Positions 54,831 through 62,588 of a stretch of 64,000 nt of DNA are shown here, piece by piece. A program made the translations under genes and the position numbers. Within the stretch, counting starts at the first letter, position 1; the number at the start of each line of letters is the position of its first letter. Below the pieces are notes generated by a model. It saw nothing but the letters and a program-made list of their open reading frames with translations. It had not been told where the DNA came from and ran no database searches. The stretch is from Brevundimonas sp. (GTDB lineage: Bacteria; Pseudomonadota; Alphaproteobacteria; Caulobacterales; Caulobacteraceae): NCBI GenBank assembly GCA_003248965.1, contig QFQU01000001.1, positions 1-64,000 on the forward strand. Reading direction: 5' to 3'.

Positions 54831-55586
54831 TCAGAGACTGAAACCCGCCGCCACGGCGTCGGCGCGGAACATGGCGACGGTGTCCAGCGACAGGGCCTCC
54901 AGATCGCGTCCCGCCATGTCCAGCTTCTTCAGGATGTCGGGCGTGGCGGTGATGATGTGGCAGCCGCACTCGGCCGCCTGAAAGACGTTCAGCACCTCGC
55001 GGGTCGAGGCCCACAGCACCTCGGCCAGCGGCTTGCGCGCCGCCATGGCGACCGCCGCGCGCATGACCGGCACGGGATCGACGCCGGTGTCGGCGATGCG
55101 GCCGGCGAAGACCGAAAGGATGGCGGGGACGTCGTCCGCCAGCACCTCGATCGCCCCGGCGACCTGTTCCAGCGTCAGCATCGCGGTGATGTTCAGCTTC
55201 ACCCCGTCTGCGGCCAGGGTCTTGATCATCGGCAGGCTGGACTGGCCCCGCGTGTTGGTGATCGGGATTTTCACATAGACGTTGTCGCCCCAGCCCGCGA
55301 TCAGCCGCGCTTGACGCTCCATCTCGTCGAAGTCGTCGGAAAAGACCTCGAACGACAGGGGCATGTCCGGGATCAGGGTGATCAGTTGGCGCGCGAAATC
55401 GGCGTAGTCGGTGATCCCCGCCTTGAACATCAGCGTCGGATTGGTGGTGAAGCCGGTGACGCGACCCTGATCGTACAGACGCGAGAAGTCCGCCAGGCTG
55501 GCGCCGTCGCCGAACACCTTCAGGCCGCCAAGCGACGAAGCGCCGGCTGTCTTGATGGGAGCGGATGGATCGACCTGGGTAAGCAT
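54831..55586 (-). CDS. TalC-type transaldolase
   Basis: 251 residues of the small transaldolase family: VTGFTTNPTLMFKAGI, the Schiff-base lysine region NVYVKIPITN, and LNITAMLTLEQV. It exchanges three-carbon units to form sedoheptulose 7-phosphate, which is the substrate of the isomerase encoded two genes downstream. It opens the heptose operon, so a dedicated supply role is likely (inference). A fructose-6-phosphate aldolase activity is the alternative. Confidence 0.82.
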   Translation of the reverse strand: MLTQVDPSAPIKTAGASSLGGLKVFGDGASLADFSRLYDQGRVTGFTTNPTLMFKAGITDYADFARQLITLIPDMPLSFEVFSDDFDEMERQARLIAGWGDNVYVKIPITNTRGQSSLPMIKTLAADGVKLNITAMLTLEQVAGAIEVLADDVPAILSVFAGRIADTGVDPVPVMRAAVAMAARKPLAEVLWASTREVLNVFQAAECGCHIITATPDILKKLDMAGRDLEALSLDTVAMFRADAVAAGFSL

Positions 55587-55686
55587 GACGTGTCCTCGGT
55601 ATCAGCGTGCGGCGTCATAAGTCCAAGATGCATGCCATGCGAGCGCCCATTCGCGCTTTTCCTGCATCAGGGTTAATTCGACCGGC

Positions 55687-56655
55687 TCAGACCAGCGTCG
55701 GAGTTTCGTCGATATAGCCGACAGGACGCCGCCAGCTCAGCTTGCCAAGTCCATGTTCCAAAAGGAGCCGCCAGCGAAGCCGGCTGTCCGACCGTCCCTC
55801 CAGGGTGACGAGGGTCAGCATGCCGCCGACCGCCGCCTGCATTAACCCCTTCAAGAAAAGTTCGATCCGCGCCAGTACCGGCCAACGCGCGCCGTCGATA
55901 TAGATCGAGACATAGTGTTGCGTTTCGCGACGGGTGCGGATCAGGCGATACGGGATTTCCGTCCTGTTCCGAGACACGGTTTCCGTCACCTTCGCCCGGG
56001 CCGCCCAGACGATGCGGCGCCCTTGACGGTGCAGACGCACGAACAGTTCGGCGTCCTCGCCGCCCGCGTCGCCGAACGCCTCGCGCATCGCCCCTTGGCC
56101 TTCGGGAAAGCATCGCTCCATGTCGAAAATGGAGTTGCCGGTGCCGAGGCCGTAGCGCGGTCGTCCCGACGCCGTCGTCAGTTCGATCTCGGCTAGGTCG
56201 GGCAGGTTCAGGTCGCGCACGAACTGGCGGCCCTCGGGGTCGTAGGGCGGGGGCGCCCCTGCCTCGAACAGGGCGAAGCGCGGCCCCACGGCGATGTCGG
56301 CGCCGGTCGCCTGCAAGGCGCCGACCAGGGCGTCGGTCCAGTCGTCCGCCGCCGTCTCGTCATCGTCGATGACCGCCAGCCAGCGCCCCCTCGCCTCGGC
56401 AAAACCCCGGTTGCGCAGCGTCGCCATGTTGCGCGTCAGATCCTGCACATAGCGGATCGGCCAGGGCGACCCCGCCGCCGTCGCCTCGACCACCGGCCGT
56501 CCGCTCCCGCTGGGATGGTTGTCCACCACCAAGATCTCGATGCTCAGCCCCAGCCGGTTCCGTTGCCCCAGGCAGGATCGCAGCGTCGCCGCCAGGCCCT
56601 CGGGCCGGTCGTAGGTCAGGATCGCCAGCGTCAGGTCGGGCGACGCCCCGCTCAC
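55687..56655 (-). CDS. GT2 glycosyltransferase (second of tandem pair)
   Basis: 322 residues. GT-A fold: LTLAILTYDRPEGLAATLRSC, VVDNHPSG, the DXD-like motif WLAVIDDDETAADDW and GGEDAELFVRLHRQG. The C-terminal amphipathic stretch may hold it at the membrane. It starts as ATGA overlap with its paralogue. Donor and acceptor unknown; it serves the polysaccharide locus. Confidence 0.88.
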   Translation of the reverse strand: MSGASPDLTLAILTYDRPEGLAATLRSCLGQRNRLGLSIEILVVDNHPSGSGRPVVEATAAGSPWPIRYVQDLTRNMATLRNRGFAEARGRWLAVIDDDETAADDWTDALVGALQATGADIAVGPRFALFEAGAPPPYDPEGRQFVRDLNLPDLAEIELTTASGRPRYGLGTGNSIFDMERCFPEGQGAMREAFGDAGGEDAELFVRLHRQGRRIVWAARAKVTETVSRNRTEIPYRLIRTRRETQHYVSIYIDGARWPVLARIELFLKGLMQAAVGGMLTLVTLEGRSDSRLRWRLLLEHGLGKLSWRRPVGYIDETPTLV

Positions 56656-57602
56656 GCCGTCTTCTCCTCGATGAAGCCGATGGGCGCCGTCCAGGTCAGC
56701 TTGCCCAGCCCCTTGGCCATGCCGATGCGGTGGTCATAGCGATGCCGGCGATCCAGACACTCGCCGCTGACCACATAGAGACCGGCGTGAACCGCCATCT
56801 GCGCCAGTCCGAGCAAGGCCACCTTGGCCGTGGTCAGGGGCTTGTTGGCGCTGGTGTCGATGCGGCAGACGGCATAGTGCTGCGACCCGCGCTTCATCCG
56901 CGTGACCATATAGTCGGGCCGCGCCCGGCTGCGTTCGATGAACTCATGCACCACCGCGCCGGGGCACCAGACGAACCGCCTCCCCGCCATCGCCAGCCGG
57001 AACAACAGTTGGGTGTCCTCGCCGTTGGCGTTGCCGAAGGCGACGCTGAACGGCTCCGGTCCTGACAAACAGGTGGCGACGCGGAAGGCGGCGTTGCCGC
57101 TGCCCAGACCCTTGCCGCGTTTGCGCAGGCGGCCGAACATATGGATCTCCTCGTCCGCCGCCATCTGGAAATCCAGGGTGTAGCGCCACCCCTGCGGGTC
57201 CCAGTCGGGCGCGCGGCCGCCCTCGAACTCGGGCAGTTTGGGGCCGAACGCCGCGTCGGCGCCGGTGCGGTCCAGACAGGCGGTCAGTTCGGCCAGCCAG
57301 TTCGGCTGCGGTTCCTCGTCATCGTCGATGAAGGCGACGTAACGCCCCGACGCGGCGGCGATCCCCTTGTTGCGGACGATGGAGATGTTGCGGCGCGGAT
57401 CGGCCAGATAGGTCATGGCCACGCCCGTCTCCGCCGCCAGCCCCTCGACCAGCGGCCGCGCCAGTTCGTCGGGATGGTTGTCCACGACGATGATCTCGAA
57501 CCGGCCCCAGTCGCCGCCCTGACGCGCGCAGCCTCGCAGGGTCCGTTCCAGCAGGTGAACCCGGTCGTAGCTCAGAATGACGACGCTGATGTCCACGCTC
57601 AT
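56652..57602 (-). CDS. GT2 glycosyltransferase (first of tandem pair)
   Basis: 316 residues. ISVVILSYDRVHLLERTLRGC, VVDNHPDE, YVAFIDDDEEPQPNW and NGEDTQLLFRLAMAG parallel the next gene in order and spacing, so the two arose by duplication. Start ATG 57602 overlaps the sugar-transferase stop (ATGA); the long upstream frame is rejected. Confidence 0.88.
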   Translation of the reverse strand: MSVDISVVILSYDRVHLLERTLRGCARQGGDWGRFEIIVVDNHPDELARPLVEGLAAETGVAMTYLADPRRNISIVRNKGIAAASGRYVAFIDDDEEPQPNWLAELTACLDRTGADAAFGPKLPEFEGGRAPDWDPQGWRYTLDFQMAADEEIHMFGRLRKRGKGLGSGNAAFRVATCLSGPEPFSVAFGNANGEDTQLLFRLAMAGRRFVWCPGAVVHEFIERSRARPDYMVTRMKRGSQHYAVCRIDTSANKPLTTAKVALLGLAQMAVHAGLYVVSGECLDRRHRYDHRIGMAKGLGKLTWTAPIGFIEEKTA

Positions 57603-58273
57603 ACGCCCGTCCCCCGCAGCACCACGCCCGCCGTGCGGACCAGGATCTTCACGTCCAGCCACAGCGACCAGGTCTCGATATAGCGCACGTCCAGCCGCAC
57701 CCAGTCGTCGAAGTCGCTGATCCGATGGCGGCCCTCGACCTGCCACAGGCAGGTGATGCCCGGCTTCACCGCCATCTTGCCCATCTGGAACGGGGTGAAG
57801 CGCGCATATTCGTGGGCGCGTGGCGGGCGCGGGCCGACCAGGCTGAGGTCGCCCTTCAGCACACTCCACAACTGCGGCAGTTCATCCAGGCTGTAGCGCC
57901 GCAGGAACCGGCCCAGCGGCGTGATGCGCGGATCGTTCTCCATCTTGAAGGCGGGGCCGTTCATCTCGTTTTGCGCCTGCAAGGCCGCCTCCTGACGGTC
58001 GGCGTCCACGACCATGGTGCGGAACTTGTAGCCCCTGAACCGCCGCCCGCCCTGCCCGACCCAGTCCAGTCCGTACAGCGCCGGTCCCTGCGACGTCGCC
58101 TTCACCGCCAGCGCCACGGCCGCGAGCAGCGGAGACAGGACGACCAGCATCACGGCGGAAATGACGACATCCATCGCCCGCTTGACCGCCAACCCGGCGC
58201 GCACGTCGCGGCCTCCCGCCAGTCGCGGGCCGCCCGCGTCTCGTTTCGGCAAGGGAAGAGCGGCGTCGATCAT
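57599..58273 (-). CDS. Undecaprenyl-phosphate sugar-1-phosphate transferase
   Basis: 224 residues, the small form of polyprenyl-phosphate sugar transferase. One membrane segment (AMDVVISAVMLVVLSPLLAAVAL) is followed by the catalytic domain: YKFRTMVVDAD, RITPLGRFLRRYSLDELPQLWSVLKGDLSLVGPRPP and KPGITCLWQVEGR. It loads the first sugar phosphate onto the lipid carrier and so starts the repeat unit. It leads the minus-strand operon of GT genes and diverges from the WecG-type gene. Confidence 0.93.
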   Translation of the reverse strand: MIDAALPLPKRDAGGPRLAGGRDVRAGLAVKRAMDVVISAVMLVVLSPLLAAVALAVKATSQGPALYGLDWVGQGGRRFRGYKFRTMVVDADRQEAALQAQNEMNGPAFKMENDPRITPLGRFLRRYSLDELPQLWSVLKGDLSLVGPRPPRAHEYARFTPFQMGKMAVKPGITCLWQVEGRHRISDFDDWVRLDVRYIETWSLWLDVKILVRTAGVVLRGTGV

Positions 58274-58388
58274 GGCCTCTCTCTATCAAGAACCGCGCCA
58301 TGACGCGCGGGCTGTCACGCCGGATCGGCGGTCATTTCCGGCAAGCGAATTGCATTCACCGGGCGCGTAGAGCACAGCGATCAGGTTC

Positions 58389-59186
58389 ATGAACAGTCTC
58401 GCGCCCCGTCACAGCTTCGAACCTCAGGCGGAAATCCGCTTCGCCGGTCTGCGTTTTCACGCCCTGACCCTGGACGCCGCCGTCTCCGCCGTCGCCGCAC
58501 GTCCAGCGGACCTGCCGTTCGATCTTCTGATCACGCCCAACGCCGAACACGCCTGGCTGCGTCGTCAGGACCGCGAGTTCGACCGGGTCAGCGCGAACGC
58601 CTGGCTCAGCACCAACGACAGCCGCGTCCTGCGTCAGGCCGCCAGGCTCGGCGGTGTCGAACTGGGATTCGCCCCCGGCGCCCATATCGTCGATATCCTG
58701 TTTCAGCGCATCATCGCACCTGACGAGGCCGTCACCATCATCGGCGGAGAGGATGCGGTTATCGCAGCCCTCGCCGCCCAATTCGGCCTGACCAACATCG
58801 CCCATCACAATCCGCCGATGGGTTTCATACACGATCCGGACGCCGTCGCGGCGGCCGTGGACTTCGTCGTCGCCCATCCCGCGCGCTTCGTCTTCGTCGC
58901 CATGGGGCCGCCCCAGTCGGAGAAGTTCTGCCAGCGTCTGATCGACGACGGGCGGGCGACGGGCCTGGGCCTGTGCATCGGCAGTTCGATCAACATGATC
59001 ACCGGCCGCCTGCCCCGCGCGCCGCAGTGGATGGAGGATCGCGGCCTCGTCTGGCTGTACCGCCTGACGCGCGAGCCGGGACGGCTGTGGAAACGCTATC
59101 TGGTGCGTGGATTCTACGGATTGGGTCTGGGGCTGCGCGACGCCGTTCTTTTTCGCTTGCGGCTAAAGACGCCGGGACATGGCTGA
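58389..59186 (+). CDS. WecG/TagA/CpsF-family glycosyltransferase
   Basis: 265 residues. It shows ITPNAEHAWLRRQDREF, the ADN-like segment RVSANAWLSTNDSRV (normally ADGxG; changed here), FVFVAMGPPQSEKF and CIGSSINMITGRLPRAPQWM. Family members add the second sugar of the lipid-linked unit (for example ManNAc). It overlaps the next gene by 8 bases. Confidence 0.87.
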   Translation: MNSLAPRHSFEPQAEIRFAGLRFHALTLDAAVSAVAARPADLPFDLLITPNAEHAWLRRQDREFDRVSANAWLSTNDSRVLRQAARLGGVELGFAPGAHIVDILFQRIIAPDEAVTIIGGEDAVIAALAAQFGLTNIAHHNPPMGFIHDPDAVAAAVDFVVAHPARFVFVAMGPPQSEKFCQRLIDDGRATGLGLCIGSSINMITGRLPRAPQWMEDRGLVWLYRLTREPGRLWKRYLVRGFYGLGLGLRDAVLFRLRLKTPGHG

Positions 59187-60525
59187 CGCTTCAGCAACAG
59201 AAGCCTGGCGCGATCGCCTGGATGCGGATCGACGCGCGCGAGATCGCCAGTCAGACCGTATCCTGTCGTTGTGGGCCGGGGCCGTCCTGGTTCTGATGCT
59301 GTTGTACATCTGTATCGGCCCCAATCCCTACCAACACGAGATTACTCTGGACCCCTTGACCGGCGGCGCCGAGACCTCGCCGGTCAATCGCCTGGTGTGG
59401 CTGGGATTGCTGGGATTGGCGGCGCCGATCCTGTGGTTCCGACGCGCCGATATCCCGGCGATGGGCCTGCGCCTGGCGCCGCTGCTCGCGCTGTTCGTCT
59501 GGTTCGCTCTGACGACGCGCTGGGCGCTGGACCCGGCGGTCTCGTCGCGGCGGCTGATCCTCTATGTCGTCAATCTGGTGATATGCGTCGCCATCGTCCT
59601 GGGACTCAAGGACAGCCGCCGCCTGCACCTGGGCCTGGCCGTCGGCTGCGCCATCCTGGTGGCGATCGACCTGGGGTCCTGGGCGGTCGCGCCGGGCGTA
59701 TCGATGACGCCGCTGGGCCTGGCCGCCATCCATTCGCACAAGAACACCCTGGGCGCCGTCATGCTGCTGTCGGCCTTCGTATGCGGAACCTGCGCCTGGT
59801 CGCGCGAGACCTGGCGCGAACAGCTCTTCTGGTGGATCGTCGCCGGGCTGTCGGTCGTCCTGCTGATCGCCAGCCTGTCCAAGACCAGCCTGGCGCTGTT
59901 CGCCGCCCTGGCCTGTGCGACGCCCCTCATTGTCTTGATCGTAGCCCAGCGCCGCCTGGTCCGGGCGGGCCTGCTGACCATCGCCAGCCTGGTCCTCGCC
60001 TGCGCCCTCTTCGGCTGGCTGGCGTTCAACGCCGTGAACGGGACCGACCCCTGGGCGCCGTTCGCGGGCGTCACCTTCACCCAGCGCACCGACGTCTGGG
60101 CCTTCGTCTGGGACGAGTTCCTGAAGCGGCCTCTGCGCGGATGGGGCTTCGGATCCTTCTGGGATATCGATCCGGCGGTCCAGCCCAGCCTCCAGACCGA
60201 CGCCTGGTTCGCCCGCCCCGACGCCTTCACCAACGAGGCGCATAATGGTTTCCTGGATTTGGCCGTAACCACCGGTCTGGTCGGCCTGGTCGGCGCGATC
60301 GTCATCTTTCTGCGCTGGATCGGCGGCGGCCTGTCGCTGATCCGCGCCTCTCTGGGCGAAGGTCATCGCCGATCGTTGGGCGCCGCCCTGGTGTTGGGCG
60401 TCTTTCCCCTTATGGTGTTCGGGCACAACTTCATGGAGAGTAGCTATTTCACCGCCAACTCCATCTTCGGCACGGTGCTGCTGCTGTTGGGGATAGAGAT
60501 CGAGCGGCGTCTTATCCGCGCCTGA
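59179..60525 (+). CDS. O-antigen ligase/polymerase-like membrane protein
   Basis: 448 residues with about 10-11 membrane spans and a large periplasmic loop in the second half (VTFTQRTDVWAFVWDEFLKRPLRGWGFG...EAHNGFLDL), the Wzy_C/WaaL signature. It either polymerises repeat units or joins the glycan to its acceptor. Its end overlaps the end of the convergent flippase gene by 14 bases. Confidence 0.88.
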   Translation: MADASATEAWRDRLDADRRARDRQSDRILSLWAGAVLVLMLLYICIGPNPYQHEITLDPLTGGAETSPVNRLVWLGLLGLAAPILWFRRADIPAMGLRLAPLLALFVWFALTTRWALDPAVSSRRLILYVVNLVICVAIVLGLKDSRRLHLGLAVGCAILVAIDLGSWAVAPGVSMTPLGLAAIHSHKNTLGAVMLLSAFVCGTCAWSRETWREQLFWWIVAGLSVVLLIASLSKTSLALFAALACATPLIVLIVAQRRLVRAGLLTIASLVLACALFGWLAFNAVNGTDPWAPFAGVTFTQRTDVWAFVWDEFLKRPLRGWGFGSFWDIDPAVQPSLQTDAWFARPDAFTNEAHNGFLDLAVTTGLVGLVGAIVIFLRWIGGGLSLIRASLGEGHRRSLGAALVLGVFPLMVFGHNFMESSYFTANSIFGTVLLLLGIEIERRLIRA

Positions 60526-61780
60526 ACCGCCGCAGCAGGACGATCAGGACCGCCAGCATGGCCGCCGCCTCCAGGGCCTGCCCGGCCGCCGTCCCCAGAA
60601 TGGCGCCGCCCGGCCCCATGCGGCTCATGCCCCACAGCACCCCCAGGGCCGCCACAGCCGAAGCGGCCGCGTTCGACAGGGCCAGGGCCTTGAACGCCTT
60701 CAGAATCTGCAACCCCGTAGATACCACCACCTGCACAAAGCCGAATGCGGCGCTCAGCCCCCATAGCGGCAGCATCCACCGCGCCTCGGCGTATTTTCCA
60801 GCGAACAAGGTCGTGGTGATCGTCGACCACGCCGCCCAGACCACGCTGGCCCACAGGACGGCGAAGACGACACCCGCCGCCGCCGACACGACCAGCAGGC
60901 CGACATAGCCGCGCCAGTCGCCCGCGTCGCGTCGCGCAGCCAGATCGTTGCGGGCCGCCATGCTCCACGAAGAGGCCAGCAGCGGCGCGGGCCTTAGGAA
61001 GGTCTGGCTGAACGACAAGGCGGCCAACACCCCCGGCCCATAGGCGGCCCCAACCGCAAACACATAGAAGCGCGCCAGAATCTCGGTGCTCGACACGCCC
61101 AGGAAAAGCCATCCCGAAGACCGCGCATAGGCCATATAGCCCGACAGCGCGCTCGACAGGCCGTGCCTCAGCCCATCGCTGGCGCGCCACAGGCCCGCCA
61201 TGCCTACAAGCGCGTACGCCGTTCCCATCAGACCCAGCACATGCTCGGCCGTCAGGGGGCGAAGGACCGCCGCGCCGACGGCCAGCAGCCCGACGGCAAC
61301 CAGCAGAACCGCCCCGGTCTGGAGCGCCGCCGCCCCGCCCTCGCCCCGGCTGAAACAAGCCAGACGCACATATTGCTGCAGCAGATAGGCCGGGACGAAC
61401 AGCACCGCCGTCCAGACCCCGAACGCCCCGGCCCGCCCCAGAATTCCCGCCGCCAGGGCCGTCCCGACCGCCGTCAGCAACAGGAAGAGGCCGGTCACGG
61501 CCAACATGACCCGCTCGGTCTCCAACCGCGCCGGATCATGCCCCCGCGCGGCCGGCAGCACCTGCAGGTGCGCCACGCTGACCGCGTTCTGGACGCTGGC
61601 CAGGACATAGGCGACCGAGAACCACAGCACGCAGGCGCCGAACTGCTCGGGCGACATCAGACGTCCCAGGGCCAGGACCACGCCCAGGTTCAGCAGCGAG
61701 AACAGCCCCTGCTCGATCACCGCCGTCAGATAGCGCGAGGCGCCGCCCAACCGGGCGCCCAGCCGGACCGGGGCCCTCAT
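60512..61780 (-). CDS. Wzx-type polysaccharide flippase
   Basis: 422 residues with about 12 hydrophobic segments, the MATE/MOP-superfamily pattern of lipid-linked oligosaccharide flippases (opening EQGLFSLLNLGVVLALGRLMSPEQFG). It moves lipid-linked units across the inner membrane to the polymerase. Coupled to the Wza-like gene by ATGA. Confidence 0.85.
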   Translation of the reverse strand: MRAPVRLGARLGGASRYLTAVIEQGLFSLLNLGVVLALGRLMSPEQFGACVLWFSVAYVLASVQNAVSVAHLQVLPAARGHDPARLETERVMLAVTGLFLLLTAVGTALAAGILGRAGAFGVWTAVLFVPAYLLQQYVRLACFSRGEGGAAALQTGAVLLVAVGLLAVGAAVLRPLTAEHVLGLMGTAYALVGMAGLWRASDGLRHGLSSALSGYMAYARSSGWLFLGVSSTEILARFYVFAVGAAYGPGVLAALSFSQTFLRPAPLLASSWSMAARNDLAARRDAGDWRGYVGLLVVSAAAGVVFAVLWASVVWAAWSTITTTLFAGKYAEARWMLPLWGLSAAFGFVQVVVSTGLQILKAFKALALSNAAASAVAALGVLWGMSRMGPGGAILGTAAGQALEAAAMLAVLIVLLRRFRRG

Positions 61781-62478
61781 CTGAAGCGGTTCAGGTCGTA
61801 GCTGAAGCCGAAGTTGAACGGCAGGACGCCGTTCAGATACTGGCGCACGAACAGATTGACCTCGGCGATCCGGCTGCGCGGCACGAAGATCAGGTCGCCG
61901 GGATGCAGCAGGAAGTCCTGATGCTGATCCGCGTTGATCAGGGCGCGTGCATCCACCGTCTTGGCGGCCAGGCGTCCATCGACGGCCCGGCGCAGGACGA
62001 TCACCTTGCCGGTTCCCGCCGTCTCCGCGAAACCGCCCGCCGCCAGTATGGCCTGGGCCGTGTTCATCTCGCCCCGAATCTGCACCACGCCCGGCGTCTT
62101 GACCTCGCCGCCAACGTAGATCTGGGACGCGCCATAGGTGGTGACGGTGATCTGGACCTGCGGATTGCGCAGCACCTGGGCATAGGCTTCGGTCAGGCGC
62201 TGGCTGGCGTCGCGCACCGTCATGCCGCCGACCGGAACCGGGCCGATGGTGGGAAAGGCGCCCTGACCGTCGGGTCCCAGGACGACGTCAGCGTTCAGGT
62301 CCGTCTCGACCACAAAGCCCAGCCGCAACGCGTCGCCGGCGCCCAGCCGGTATTGATAGTCATCCTGGCCCCAGGGCGCGAAATCATAGGGTTGCGCAGG
62401 CTGGACCGGCCCTCCGCCCGAGGCGCAGGCGGCGGTCAGCAGGACCAGGGCGATCACGCATCGGCGCCAGGCGGACAT
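61777..62478 (-). CDS. Wza-like polysaccharide export lipoprotein
   Basis: 233 residues. Lipoprotein signal (LLTAACASGG), the Poly_export domain at about 40-120 (YQYRLGAGDALRLGFV...TIGPVPVGGMTVRDASQRL) and one SLBB domain (IYVGGEVKTPGVVQIRGEMNTAQAILAAGGF). It forms the periplasmic/outer-membrane export channel. Shorter than E. coli Wza, as is common in alphaproteobacteria. Confidence 0.92.
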   Translation of the reverse strand: MSAWRRCVIALVLLTAACASGGGPVQPAQPYDFAPWGQDDYQYRLGAGDALRLGFVVETDLNADVVLGPDGQGAFPTIGPVPVGGMTVRDASQRLTEAYAQVLRNPQVQITVTTYGASQIYVGGEVKTPGVVQIRGEMNTAQAILAAGGFAETAGTGKVIVLRRAVDGRLAAKTVDARALINADQHQDFLLHPGDLIFVPRSRIAEVNLFVRQYLNGVLPFNFGFSYDLNRFR

Positions 62479-62588
62479 CGGCTCTCCAAGTCGCGGGCCG
62501 ACTCGGGTTCGGCCGCATGCCGCATCTTTCTGACTTTCCGGCCCAAAGCCAAGGGCGGACTGGCGTTTTGGACGCGACTCAGGGCTTT

